Below are positions 46,113-58,569 of a stretch of 64,000 bases of DNA, in pieces. The notes below the pieces were generated by a model. The model did no database searches. It was not told the DNA's origin and saw nothing but the letters and a program-made list of their open reading frames with translations. Source of the stretch: Ctena decussata (taxonomy: Eukaryota; Mollusca; Bivalvia; Lucinida; Lucinidae); contig OZ022509.1 of the NCBI GenBank assembly GCA_963989385.1, positions 80,486,043-80,550,042 of the forward strand, written 5' to 3'. The translations under genes were made by a program, and so were the position numbers. Numbering within the stretch: the first letter of the stretch is position 1; every line of letters begins with the position of its first letter.

Positions 46113-47479
46113 TTGTAAATTATGCCCAAGATGCAGTAAATAATTTCTTTTAGGTGTTTCTTGCATTCAAAGAACACTGCAATAACTTTCCCATTTTGTA
46201 AAATTGAAATCTTAAAGAGTTCCTTCAATAGCAGATACCACATTCTGAAGAAATTCGTCGAATCAGGCCTAGATGAAACGAGTTACCATTCCCTGATAAT
46301 GAATATTTAAAGATTAATAGTTACGGTGATTACAACTTAAATGACCGTTCAAAGGGATAAAAAATGGCTAATACAACACTTTAACGTTCAGTCATCTTTG
46401 CTTGAAACTTTTTAAGCGAAGTACGCATGCTTTTATGAAAAGGGTGGGCTTTCATATAACTAGCAGTCAAAATAAGAAGAATATATCAGTATTACTGCTT
46501 TACAGTGGTATTAGTGTATATTCCTACGATTTTCGTTATGAATTTGTCACACAAGTATACAGTAAGCAACAAATGCACAATATTGTTTTGTTCCTCAGAC
46601 AGAGACAGTATATAATTGCATGCTTTCGCCTAATATTCATGAATGGTTTGTCATCATCAATTGATTAATTCACTGTACAGACAATAAAGTCAGTTCCTTC
46701 TCTCAGGCTTTCAGTTTAACATTTACAAAAGTACAGTTATGTTTATCGGTCACTTTATTATGGCGATATTGCCGGAAAGGAAAATAATCACCATATTAAT
46801 AAAAAATCATCAATTTAAGCTGATGATCGTGAAAGAAAAAATACGATTGTGGATGCACTTTGTTCCCTCTACCACAGTATCATAGCCAAAACACAGCACA
46901 TAGATTAGTACAAAAGAAAACCCCGGGCTAACAACACGCGGGAGGAAACGAAGTGTGAACACTGTGAAAATGTATATTATACATGCCACACTAATTAGTA
47001 CCTGAGCCAAGTTGGTTGGTCAAATCAAAACCAAAATTGTTGTTTACGGCAAACAAGTTTATAATGCTAAGTTTACATTATTATAGAAAAACTGACTATT
47101 GCATTCACCATAATGGTGTAGCATCCAGCCTCACGTGGTGCATTTATCGTCAGTAGACTATCTTTTATTATTTTCATTTGTTTGGAAATCACAAATCTGC
47201 CAAAATAAAATAAAAATCCACCAAACTGTCCATTTATAAAAAACACCAAATTTTCCTGCCGCCAAATATTAGTGTCTCACAGTAATGCCAATAACGTCAC
47301 AATAGCACTAATTTCGAATCTCTTTACATTTTATGTGAATTTTTAGCCACTACCTGTCTGAAGCTGATTTACAAAAGGAAAAGAACATGGATCATGTAAT
47401 AATTTCGCCCTTTCTATCTGCGATTGCTGGGTGTATTATAAATTTGGAAGATCAATCTACCTTTCTATTCCTTCATACT
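46113..47479. other. intron 3, AT-rich, nothing firm
   Basis: 46203-46260 has a weak match to the SINE-internal phrase AAATCTTAAAGAGTTCCTTC. Frames at 46402-46668 and 46810-47010 are unrecognised. No exon with convincing splice sites was seen. Confidence 0.4.
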
Positions 47480-47765
47480 CCGATTCAATCATGTCTAATC
47501 ATTGTATCAGAGGTCTGTTCTGTGGAGAAGGAAGTCAGAAGTAGTTCTTAGCTGTACAGGTACTGGAAAAACCTCCGCATCCCGAAGGGAACAGCCAACC
47601 ATTCATACTTGCCGGGGCGGGATTGAACATATGCGGCAGAGGTATGCAGCCAGTCTATGGTTTAAAGTTAAACATCGCTACCAACTGAGCTATCGGGCGC
47701 CTTTCCTTCAATACCGAGCCCTCAGCTGGCATGCGCTTAACTGTTAACCCACTGGGCTACTGTTA
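47480..47765 (-). mobile_element. tRNA-derived SINE (intron 3)
   Basis: On the minus strand GCGCCCGATAGCTCAGTTGG, then TAGCG near 47700 is a very good A box, and GTTCAATCCCGCC near 47630 acts as the B box. The spacing is longer than in a tRNA (about 70 bp between boxes), so it is a rearranged SINE head. The + strand frame at 47502-47747 is a by-product. Confidence 0.6.
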
Positions 47766-48022
47766 GTATCGCTTATTATCAGGTACGATCAGATCTGTTT
47801 TAGTGGTCACCACAGGGTTCACAAAAATGTGCTGAATTTAGTATCAAGGGGTTTTAAAATGGTGGCCCATAAAGTCAGGTGACCACTTAATACAGTGACC
47901 ACTTAAGACAAATTCAACTGTATTTGGCCTTTCTTTTCTTTGGAAACTTGAAATCTATTAGAGATGTAACGTTTAGCTTTACTACGTCGATATTAATTGT
48001 ATAATGTTTTATGCTTTATAAG

Positions 48023-48371
48023 GTAACTGTTTCCGTACTGAGCCTGAGAAACAAAATTAAAGATGATAAGAAGCTGCAAGACACACTGGAGATCCAAGTT
48101 GGAATGTTAGAATATTTATTGAAAGAGAACATAGATCAGATGAAGTTAATGAAAGATCGTCAAGACATGATTGAAGGAAATCAGAACAGACTCGAGAGTC
48201 GTCAAGTTAATATAGAGGGTCGTCAAGAAACGATTGAGGGTCGACAATGCCTGGTTGAAAGTCGTCTTGATGAAGAAGAGAAGAAAACAACTGATCTCAC
48301 AGAGAATCTAAGTTCATTATCCACTCAAGTTCAACAGATTCCAAGACCGCTGTCTACAGTAACAGAAGCAG
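48023..48371 (+). CDS. CXorf38-like protein, coding exon 4 (RQ-rich coiled coil)
   Basis: 116 codons plus one base. The acceptor is TTTATAAG|GTAACTG, a weak pyrimidine tract, and the donor is GCAG|GTACAT. The protein VSVLSLRNKIKDDKKLQD...LKENIDQMKLMKDRQDMIEG contains a 7-residue-type repeat: NRLESRQ, VNIEGRQ, ETIEGRQ, CLVESRL (about residues 427-454 of the joined protein). It then continues DEEEKKTTDLTENLSSLSTQ. This is a clear parallel coiled-coil pattern. If unspliced the frame stops at 48380-48382 (TAA), so this could also be the last exon in some transcripts. It lies after a 10.0-kb intron. Confidence 0.72.
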
Positions 48372-48441
48372 GTACATACTAACTAATTTATAATATTCAC
48401 TATATTATAATATTTTATTTTATTATATTACATTTCGACAG

Positions 48442-48520
48442 CAGTGTCCAAGGAAAGTGTTAAGACCGAAAAAGTGGTAACTGGTGTTTCAATATGGGTA
48501 GCTAAAGGATCACCGGTCAG
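48442..48520 (+). CDS. CXorf38-like protein, candidate coding exon 5
   Basis: Only 70 bases after exon 4 (48371). Acceptor ATTTCGACAG and donor CAG|GTAAAG are good, and the 79-base exon keeps the frame open from phase 1 to phase 2: AVSKESVKTEKVVTGVSIWV, then AKGSPVR. The alternative acceptor three bases downstream keeps the frame. TACTAAC, a perfect branch-point-like sequence, lies in the small intron but near its 5' end. I found no convincing next exon before 64000, so the gene may extend past the window. Confidence 0.55.
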
Positions 48521-49029
48521 GTAAAGAGCTGTTCCTTTGAATTACCATGTGTTTCTTTCTATAACAGTTGTAAATTCGCGTACTTCTTAACTTTTTGGTT
48601 TCGAGGTCAGATATGGGATTAGATTGTATCGTTTTCCTGATCATGGCCTAGATATCTTTAAACTTTGGACAGAATGCCCGAGCAACAAGTTGAGACTACA
48701 CGGTGATGAGGCACGCGGAGCCATAAAGTCATTAAAATGACATGGATATTTTTATGCATATAGTAACTCTGACTTCGACTATTCTAAACTAACTCAAAAT
48801 AAGCCCAATGATCCAAAAGGAATAGATAATATATACACTGCAGTCTGCACCGTGATGATGTACGGGGAGACTTTCTTACGGCCAGCACACCGCACAACAC
48901 CAACTGCACTGAGTAATTCTATAAGACGGTTGCCAATATTTCAAGCTTTCTATAATGGTTCTGTTTATCCTTGTAAAATCATGTTTTTTTTAAATATGAG
49001 ACATCCTAGCTAAGTACAGTAAGACATGT

Positions 49030-50035
49030 TAAACGTTACTTGTTCACTATAAGGCGATCTATCCAGAAATTGCCATGGAAATGGCTCATAGTTATCAAAA
49101 GAAGCGTGAGATGTAGCACTTTTAGTTGATGTGTCAAGAAATTGCCAAAGGAGTGACACATAATTATTTAAAAAAACACATAAACTGTAACACTATCAGG
49201 CGATATGTCAGGAAATTGCCAAGGGAATGCAACATTGTCATTTACGGTAGCATAAGCTGTAACAATTTCAGGCGATTTTTCCAACAATGTCAAGGGAATG
49301 ACACTTAGTTATTAAAAGTAGCATAAGGTGTAACACTATAAGGCGATGTGTCCAGAGATTGCCGACGGAATGACACTTAGTTATTAAAAGTCGCCTAAGC
49401 TGTAACACTATCAGGACTATCAGGCGGTGTGTCCAGAGATTAATTAGCACGGGAATGATACATAGCTATCAAAAGTAGCCTATGTTGTAACTCTATCACA
49501 TGATATGACTAGAAATTGCCAAGAAAACGACACAAAGCTACTAAAAGTAGCCCAAGCTATAACACAATCTGGTGAAGTGTTCAGAAATTGCAAAAGGAAC
49601 GGCATATAAAAAAATAGCCTATGCTGTAACAGCAACAGGTGATATGTCTCAAAATTGCAAAGGGAATGGCATAAAGTTATGAAATATAGCCTAAACTGTA
49701 ACACTACCAGGTGATGTACCTAGAAATGGCCAAGGGGATGACACAAATTTATCAAAATCAGCCAAAGCTGTAACACTATCAGTCGATGTGTCTCCAAGGG
49801 AACGCCGCATAATTATTAAAGGAAGCCTCAGTTGTAATACTGTTTACGATGATGTGTCTAGAAAGTTCCATGCAAATGCAACATTGTTGTTAGAAGTAGC
49901 CTTAGCTGTTACACTATAGGTGATATGTTGAGAAATTGCCAAGAAATTGGCATTTAGTCATAAAAATAGCGTTAGGTGTAACACTATCAGGTGATAAATC
50001 CAGAAATTGTCAAGGGAATGCCACATAGTTATTTA
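49030..50035. repeat. 72-bp degenerate minisatellite
   Basis: About 14 units with GTAACACTATCAGGYGATGT, GTCCAGAAATTGCCAAGGGA, ATGACACATAGTTATTAAAA, GTAGCCTAAGCT. Units are only moderately similar, so this is an old array. Confidence 0.88.
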
Positions 50036-51030
50036 AAATAGTAGTACTTTCACTCTTTTTCTATTCTTTTTCAATCTTGATGTTGTGGAAGTAAATGCAA
50101 AAGGACTGTATGCATTCAGGCCAAAAATTGGCCCCAGCCGAAAATGGCGCATATTGGTGTTTATGATAGCTATGTTCTTCCCCTGAATATAAGTGATAAG
50201 GAATTACATGGAATAGATTAACTATTGGGACAAAATGGGGACAAAGGTTATGGCCCTTGAGACATTTCACTACTAGAAGCAACACAATATCGGCATTATG
50301 TTTGACTAGAAAAAGACTTGTAACACATGGTGTGTTTGGTAGAATCTTGGATTGAATTGTGCCAGTTCCTGGGAATTTTCCTACTTACTTTTTTCATTAA
50401 AAATTATCACTATAATATTGCTTATTAAGAATAGCAAGCGCACTTCAAACTGTAGCATAACAAATTGTCAGAAATATTGTACTGACACTATAATACACTC
50501 CGAATGCAACTCATCCTCCAGTTCAAAAAATCCAATAAACTGTCAGTCATTCCCTTGGTAAATAACTCTGGACAAGAAGCAACTAATCAGATCTGTTATT
50601 GGAGTTTTATGACCTGATGGAGATGTTTATCCTGAGGTGTATAGAGAAATACTGAGATAAACTAGTACCAAATCTTGCCTTTTATAATCCACCTAGGCCT
50701 TTAAGTATATATTGAACCTCTTGATGCTTGCTGGAAAACATAATGATAGCAGACTTTTAAATACAAATCTCATGATTCATGACGACGATTAAATTCAATT
50801 TCAAATTCATTTTATTTTGAAAAACTGTATCAGCAAGACGTAACCTGAAACGACAGAAAAGAGGAGAATTATGAACAAAAGTCATACCAATTCTAAGGGA
50901 GACAACCTAAACACAAGCCACATTCCTTTAATTATTCCAGTTATTGCCCATAAAGCCAGACAATATAAAGCGCATTCACCTTATCACTCGGGCAAACCTG
51001 TGCAATACCCATCCGGAGATATGTATGCAC

Positions 51031-51032
<2 letters not shown>
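50036..51032. other. unassigned DNA with a Penelope-like tail at 50318-50388
   Basis: 50318-50388 (GATTGAATTGTGCCAGTTCC, then TGGGAATTTTCCTACTTAC) matches the tail at 40600-40665. The rest shows no gene. Confidence 0.5.

Positions 51033-51072
<40 letters not shown>
51033..51072. repeat. (TA)n microsatellite at the left edge of the palindrome
   Basis: About 19 TA units running straight into the palindrome. Confidence 0.95.
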
Positions 51073-51074
<2 letters not shown>

Positions 51075-52156
51075 TAGGATTAAATCATCAACAGTGCAAA
51101 ACAATATTTACTGAGCGCTTTCGGCTTTCGCCTTCTTCAGAGTTTACAGGTACAAGAAAAAAATCAAAATTTCAACATTTCTACAGGTAAATCAAGAAAA
51201 AACAAAATAATCATGAAAACGTTTCTCAATTTACTATTCAAATTCACAATAAACGACCAAAGAAATTGAAAAAAGGTCGTTTAACAAAGCAAAATTGCTA
51301 CAAGGCGGCCGTTTCACGGCCCCAGTTCGAATTTGAAATTGCAAATGGCTGCCAAAATGAGAAAATCGTATTATGCGATTTGTAGCGGTGTATTTATAGC
51401 GATATACATACATTCTGTATACTGGCCATTCAGCTATGATGCAAAACTCACCATAATGAAGGAAAAAGAGAATTTTACATGTAATTACATCGCTACAGAA
51501 GCAAGAGTGGAACACTGTATGTCTGGAATAATGCAAGATGCCCCTGCAGAAATAGACTGAAGGTGGGACCGAGGCTAATCTCCTTTGTTAATGCCGCTTG
51601 GATTCAAATTCAAAGTTTGAATCCAAGCGGCATTAACAAAGGAGATTAGCCTCGGTCCCACCTTCAGTCTATTTCTGCAGGGGCATCTTGCATTATTCCA
51701 GACATACAGTGTTCCACTCTTGCTTCTGTAGCGATGTAATTACATGTAAAATTCTCTTTTTCCTTCATTATGGTGAGTTTTGCATCATAGCTGAATGGCC
51801 AGTATACAGAATGTATGTATATCGCTATAAATACACCGCTACAAATCGCATAATACGATTTTCTCATTTTGGCAGCCATTTGCAATTTCAAATTCGAACT
51901 GGGGCCGTGAAACGGCCGCCTTGTAGCAATTTTGCTTTGTTAAACGACCTTTTTTCAATTTCTTTGGTCGTTTATTGTGAATTTGAATAGTAAATTGAGA
52001 AACGTTTTCATGATTATTTTGTTTTTTCTTGATTTACCTGTAGAAATGTTGAAATTTTGATTTTTTTCTTGTACCTGTAAACTCTGAAGAAGGCGAAAGC
52101 CGAAAGCGCTCAGTAAATATTGTTTTGCACTGTTGATGATTTAATCCTACCATATA
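51068..52156. repeat. near-perfect 1.09-kb palindrome
   Basis: Left arm 51068-51608 and right arm 51616-52156 are reverse complements with no difference I can find; the centre is at 51612 with a 7-base imperfect loop. Both outer ends read TGGTAGGATTAAATCATCAA into the arm, then CACTG...CTGAGCGCTTTCGGC...CTTCTTCAGAG. Two unrecognised frames appear once in each arm. It is either a foldback or inverted-dimer retroelement end, or an assembly artefact. Confidence 0.9.
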
Positions 52157-52235
52157 CTTATTTCAATCATTTTGAATCCATTTGTTGGATCCAGTGCTAC
52201 CGGGAAGATTTTTGTTTGATGTTTGTCTCATTTCT

Positions 52236-52279
<44 letters not shown>

Positions 52280-53227
52280 TCAAGTAGCCCGAGGAACTCC
52301 CAGGCCACCATGCCGAAAGTTCACAAAATCAATTCGTATCATGGTTTATAAAATACCATATAAGACCTGCTTAACCATCTACCGTATTAATCAAGAAAAC
52401 GCCCTTACTCTCTTTTTCTGAAAATTATATGTCATATTAACTTATATGCATTCCTGTTTGCTTCCCTGGATATGGTAGCTCTTTGATTTTAGGTCTTCTC
52501 TTCAACGAAAAAAAATCTCCTGGAGGAGAAAACTCTTTCCCTTAAACTCCCGACGGAGCAAATTCTTTACCGTGAAGAACTATCCCCACTGAGAAAGGAT
52601 TAAGAAAAGACTTGATTAACACGACACTTCCTACAATTAATTTCTAATCTCAGTCCTAAATAGGAAAGACCATTATCAAAAAGAAAACCAAATCCCATCT
52701 CCACCTCCAAAAAAGAAACGAATGTTGCAACCCTTCACCATGTCAGCAAGACTGTTCAAATGAGGGGTCACAACATATGTTTTAGTGGAAACAAACCCCA
52801 AAATGTCCCCGCTACGTCCTCCCATCCAGAGGTCTGCAACCTGCATGAATATTTGCCAAATAATACAAATGTGCCATACAATATGGATAGATAGATAATA
52901 ATCACACAATGTCCGAGCATATGTAGACATGAGGCAAATTCGTATTTTTCACATGGAGCAGTCACAAAACACTGAATAGCTAAATGTGCACAAGTAGCCA
53001 TAATTCAAGCCCAAGGAAGCGTGGCATAGTCTCAGCGGGCACACAAGGACTGGGGAAAAATTCAACGATGTCTCAACGTCTCAACATTGAGTCGCCGCAA
53101 ACCCAGTATCACTCCAAGGCAGCGTGCCCACAGAGTTATTACCGGTCTCTCAGTGACAGGCATGATCTACTGAATCTGGCTACAAACTGTATATCCTAAA
53201 ACAGATTTTCATCTTCATTACACATCA
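52157..53227. other. (TA)n at 52239-52277, then unassigned DNA
   Basis: The TA tract has about 19 units. After it I see no supported gene; frames at 52676-53001 (minus) and 52984-53199 (plus) have no known domain. Confidence 0.5.
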
Positions 53228-53432
53228 CGGGGGTAATACCAATTTGGCTACATATGCTTTCAACCGAGTCTGTACTATACAAAGTGGCTTTCGACGAGAA
53301 TACGATCGTAAGCATTGCCAATAACAGCTCGATCGAGCTGTCGATTGTCTCGGTCGACATCCACTTTTGCATGTATGGTAATTGACTGACTCGGTCGAAA
53401 CCACAGGTAGGCAAATAGGTATTACCCCTGTG
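53228..53432. mobile_element. short MITE, about 205 bp
   Basis: GGGGTAATACCAATTTGGCT at the left and, inverted, AGGCAAATAGGTATTACCCC at the right. Matching ACCGAGTC/GACTCGGT follow further in, giving TIRs of about 43 bp with mismatches. Non-coding. Confidence 0.7.
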
Positions 53433-53908
53433 CTCATTAGCCTTAAAATGTTTGATGAAACAGACTAGTTATTCATGTTAACATTATTGCTTGGATGTTT
53501 ACAAATAAGGAGATTTCTAAGATCTGTGCAACTTAGACATATCATAAGAAAATATGTCTCATCCTTAACAGTATTCATTGAACACTGTTTGCATAGCCTA
53601 TCTGCAACTGGTGTATTTGGAATAGTATATCTACCAACTTAGATCTGTAGTTGTTGGGAACTAGTCCTAAATCGAGACACATTTTGACGGTCAGAATCAT
53701 TACTTACACATTATAAGTATTTCTTGTACAAAACTGTCTTTACGTTCTTAAATTTTTATTGTCTTTAAGTTCTAAGGGCCAGTTATTTACAAACTTTCCT
53801 TGGAGTGATTGCTTTAAACCCCTTGATGCTGTCTGACCAATCAATGAAGTTTTGCAAACAGTGTATACTCCGCCCTGCCTACTGTGAACATGACAACTGA
53901 TCAGAGTC
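53433..53908. other. unassigned DNA
   Basis: No gene or repeat boundary recognised. Confidence 0.4.
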
Positions 53909-54694
53909 CACAATGCCCCCATCCCCAACACATACAATCGTTATATATGATACAAGTAAAAACCTGTTACAATGTATAGAGTCAACAATGCCCCCATCCC
54001 CAACACATACAATCGTTATATATGATACAAGTAAAAACCTGTTACAATGTATAGAGTCCACAATGCCCCCACTCCCAACACATACAATCGTTAAATATGA
54101 TACAAGTAAAAACCTGTTACAATGTATAGAGTCCACAATGCCCCCATTCCCAACACATACAATCGTTATATATGATACAAGTAAAAACCTGTTACAATGT
54201 ATAGAGTCCACAATGCCCCCATCCCCAACACATACAATCGTTATATATGATACAAGTAAAAACCTGTTACAATGTATAGAGTCCACATTGCCCCCATCTC
54301 CAACACATACAATCGTTATATATGATACAAGTAAAAACCTGTTACAATGTATAGAGTCCACAATGCCCCCATTCCCAACACATACAATCGTTATATATGA
54401 TATAAGTAAAAACCTGTTACAATGTATAGAGTCCACAATGCCCCCATCCCCAACACATACAACCGTTATATATGATACAGGTAAAAACCTGTTACAATGT
54501 ATAAGGTCCACAATGCCCCCATCCCCAACACATACAATCGTTATATATGATACAAGTAAAAACCTGTTACAATGTATAAGGTCCACAATGCCCCCATCCC
54601 CAACACATACAATCGTTATATATGATACAAGTAAAAACCTGTTACAATGTATAGAGTCCACAATGCCCCCACTCCCAACACATACAATCGTTAA
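53909..54694. repeat. 75-bp minisatellite, left part
   Basis: About 10.5 units: TCCACAATGCCCCCATCCCC, AACACATACAATCGTTATAT, ATGATACAAGTAAAAACCTG, TTACAATGTATAGAG. Units differ by only a few bases. As 75 is a multiple of three, both strands stay open for more than 250 codons. Those frames are pure repeat, with no reason to be genes. The array ends in TTAA at 54691-54694, where the inserted TIR element starts. Confidence 0.95.
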
Positions 54695-55719
54695 GAGAGG
54701 ATGACCCTAAGCATCGAGCATTGGCCCATAATAAAGTGGAAAGTCGAAAATTACGGATTTGGCTCAAATTTTGGGAAATTGATATATACCATGCTTGTTT
54801 GTATTTCACAAGTTTTTAGAGGTCAACGTTCGACTGTTGCCATGATAACCAGGAATCCATTTTGAAAATATCAATATTGAGAGATGTATATAATATTTTC
54901 TCGATAAAAATCAAACAACAAATATTATCCCATTCCTATATGCTTGTATAGTTTGAAAATACATACGTATGTAATAAGATAACATGATATGAATGTTTTC
55001 TGCCCCTTATTATCAACGGGAGAGCTTTTACTGGAAAAAAATCGACCCAATTTTGAGTGAAAAATTGATGTTTCATTCGCCTAATAGCTAAAAATGGCAG
55101 TCACGTTTGACAATAAGGCAATATATGCATGATAGAGTAAGGTTTGAAGTTTAAGAAAGTCAAAAAATTAGGTGTAAACTCGCAAAACTTTAAAACTTAT
55201 CCATCTTTGAAATGTGTCAATACTGTAAAATAGAAGGAAGGGAGATAAGTCATACTGGCATTATCTACCTCCCTTGACGATTACAAATCTGCGAACACTA
55301 TAGGTAGTAAGCATGATGTTTAATAATAAAAGATAGTATCTTTGAAAGAATAGGATTACTGTCAACAATGCTCACCATTACCTTTCTTTTATCTATGAAA
55401 TAGGTCCATTTACCAAGACTGCAGTTGCAGTTGTATTCGGTACATTTGATGACAAGAGTTGTCCCGAGCAAAACGTCTGCAGAAATCACGGAATAGAAGA
55501 ACGGAGTAAAACCGTTTTATTTGCAGCAATATTCTTGCCTTATCTTTATTTTATGTTGAAATAAATAAATTTACTAGTGTTTTTTGAATGAATTGCTTCT
55601 GTGAAGCAGGTAATACGCAAGAAGAGGCATATTTCAGGACAGAAAGTGGTGTAGGCTAAGGCCTACAGCGTCTATTCACCGAGGGATAGGCTACTGAAAT
55701 TTTAAGCAATGTTCTGTTA

Positions 55720-55853
55720 CCTATGATCGTCGTACAACATAGAACAGCTAACAATGGATTGATGAATGACTTTGGATTTTATGTCCTTTTTAACAGTATT
55801 TCAGTCATATCAGGACGATTGGGGAATGTGGTTGGGGGGATGGTGGGAAGTAC

Positions 55854-55884
<31 letters not shown>

Positions 55885-56020
55885 GGAGGAGGGGGGATGA
55901 GTATGAAAAGCTGTGTAGTGGAGCCAAATTTGCGGTTGGAAAGATTAATGCAGCCAGCAGATCTCGAACTCTGAACTACTTGATCAGCAGGCCAGGCCTT
56001 AACCTACTGTGCTACCCGGG
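55720..56020 (-). mobile_element. tRNA-derived SINE inside the TIR element
   Basis: The minus strand reads CCCCGGGTAGCACAGTAGGT (A box), then GAGTTCGAGATCTGC (B box). A body follows with a C-rich tract (poly-G on the + strand at 55868-55896), ending TCGTCCTGATATGACTGAAA and TACTGTTAAAAAGGAC, the common SINE 3' phrase. Confidence 0.65.
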
Positions 56021-56119
56021 GCTTCTAGAATAGCCAAGAAAGTCGGGTAATTTAGGTAATCCTGATGGGGGTGCCACGAGTACTCATGAGTGATTTATTC
56101 ATCCCATCTGCTTTCATCC

Positions 56120-56205
56120 ACTTTTCTGTAGCTTAGCGAGGGAAGCGCCTGCGTGCTAAGCTAGCAGTCCTTGTTCGAATCTCTATTTTTTTCAATCACG
56201 GGGTG
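56120..56205 (+). repeat. tRNA-like sequence (SINE head)
   Basis: CTGTAGCTTAGCGAGGGAAG is A-box-like and TTGTTCGAATCTC is a B box; stems are poor. Likely a decayed SINE head. Confidence 0.4.
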
Positions 56206-58539
56206 CCATTGCACACAGTCTGTAAAAATCACCATACCTTGTTGCATGACCTAAGTACTGTTGAAGGGCCATAAAACTACAAACCTGTCATTAATTCTCT
56301 TCGTTTTCCAGTCTGCCATTTAAATGTTAATTTGTGATGCCATAAAAATGTTTGAGATGTCCATTTTGTTATGAAATTATTATTGGTTGAGCGTGTGATT
56401 TTTCGGCTTGTTTCTTACAGTTAGCTTTTCTTAACTCACTCCGGCTTAGCCGTCGAGATATAAACTACGATTCGCGCTTCACCACCGTGTATACATCAGC
56501 GACAATTCACTGGTGAGAAAAACATTTTTTTTCTTAATCGTGTAGCTCTATATCACGTATTTTTCACATTTGTACACACTTTCTCTTCACAAGGGTGATA
56601 TTGCTATTGCATATACAGTGGGTGGGGTATCTAAGCAGCAACTTTAAATCTGTTTATTAGAAAAAAAAATGAAAACCATTAGAGATACAGAAACCAACTA
56701 CTGAACTACATGAAAACCATATCGATTCTGCTGCAAATTAAGAGTTGTATATTAGTTACATGGATTTAGGGTCGTTTTGAACTGATGTAACACATTTTTA
56801 TGCATCGTAACCATAGAAACAATATCAAACACTACATTTCTACGCCGTTATTTGCAAAGATGGGATAAAAATGCGACTTTTTATTTGTTTAAAGTGATTG
56901 TTCAGATCTCTTAACTGATTCTCTATATCAAAAATAAATAAGTCAGTATGTCCTAATTTAATTTCTACAGATCATTTCTGTATCTGCTAAGGTAATTAAA
57001 AGCATGTTTATTGCTCTTATCTTAAACATCAGGCAGCAGACATGTTTTCGATCACATCAGTCTAACAGCTTGAAACAGCTGGATAGCAAGCGTTTGTTTA
57101 CCTAAACTTTTACGCAGTGGAACCACTTTCTAGAGGAGTTGACCGTGATTCCATATGGAAAGATTGCAATTAGTTCCTGAGCTTATAATGTCTTCGGATG
57201 TGATTGAGGAGGTAAACATTAAAAAGGCACCTATGGTCACCTCAATATACAGAAGATGACTTGAAATACAGACTTTCAAATGCAGATGATAGCTTGACAT
57301 TCAAGAAGTGTCAATTTTCTATGGTGCAAGTGCAGTTTTTGTATGCCCATGCACAGACTTCAGAAAAGCATCTTTGTATAACCAACAGCTATTACCATTA
57401 TTCTCATTTTCATGCAAATGTATTCATTATTATCATTTATATAAGTACTAGGACTATTTTAATGTGTTGTAAGTTGACCTGCTAATAGTAGATTTTTATT
57501 GCAAGAATTACCTTAAAATTCTAAGTATTGGGACAGAACAGTGCTAACCCAGATCAGACTGCTCCTAAAGAAACAGTCTGATCATGGTCTAAACTAAACT
57601 GTTTTGAATCAGGTGTTGCAAAGGCATTTGTTCCCTGTCAACGTTTAACAGTGTGCATTTCAATGAACAGACTGATCTGGCTTTGCATTGGAGCACTATT
57701 CTAAGCTAATATCTCCAGCTGCTCTGTAACTCATTTTACCTTGCTGCAGCTGCTAAGTGATTCCAACAGAAAATATTTGAGGTCATGCAAACTATAAATG
57801 GCAGACTCCTGGAGCAAGTAATAATCATCAAATTACACACTAATTTAAATGGTTTTCACAATAATATTAGAGGTATGATTCTCACCATATTTTTAACCTA
57901 TGTTATAAAGGTTTAGAAAAAGATGTGAACAATCACTTTAATAAGCAAATTCAAACTGAAAGTGTGGAAATAAGGGTAAAGGAATCTAAAAAAAACTGTT
58001 GTTTCTGTAAAATTGTAATTGCGACAGGGACACCCTTTGCACGTGCATTTATTCTGTAGTCAGTGAAAGTTTACAACTAATTGTTATTGCTATGAACCGT
58101 ACTTATGTTGATGTTTGAAGACATATTAATGGTATATTCAGGTCAGGCTGCCATTTTCAATAACCTCGATTTGAAAAAGAACTGTTTTCAAAAATTTTAT
58201 TTTTTCTCCGACTATATGTACTTCCAGTTGCCATGGTTTCAACAACGTGCAGCAGCCAATGCTCTGAAGGTGCAGAGACTGACGATTACATTTAGTCCTA
58301 AGCACCATACCAGTTAACTATTTGATACTTGCTTCAGGACAGACGCGTTTTCCCTTTGAAATTCATGAAAATATGTAAAATTTGAGCGGCCTAAAAATGG
58401 TTGTCATGGCAACAGTAATTGCTTAGATATCTCGAGAACCGTTTGACATATTTCACTAATTTTTTCACTAATCTTCATCTTTCGCCGAGAACTTTAAACC
58501 ATGACATTTTTAGCAAAATACAAAATTTTGAGTTTCCAT
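56206..58539. other. interior of the TIR element, no gene recognised
   Basis: AT-rich. Frames at 57261-57485 and 58105-58317 lack known motifs. A phrase related to the 8.1-kb tandem repeat (CAGATCAGACTGCTCCT) is at about 57548. Confidence 0.45.
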
Positions 58540-58569
58540 CCAATGCTCGATGCTTACAGTCAGCTTCTC

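Noticed and set aside
51234..51990. Duplicate small genes in inverted orientation
   Set aside because: The identical frames come from the palindrome arms and have no recognisable motif.
53879..54704. Two long genes on opposite strands (260 and 263 codons)
   Set aside because: Both are translations of a 75-bp tandem repeat with a period divisible by three. The second half of the array, beyond the insertion, breaks the frames.
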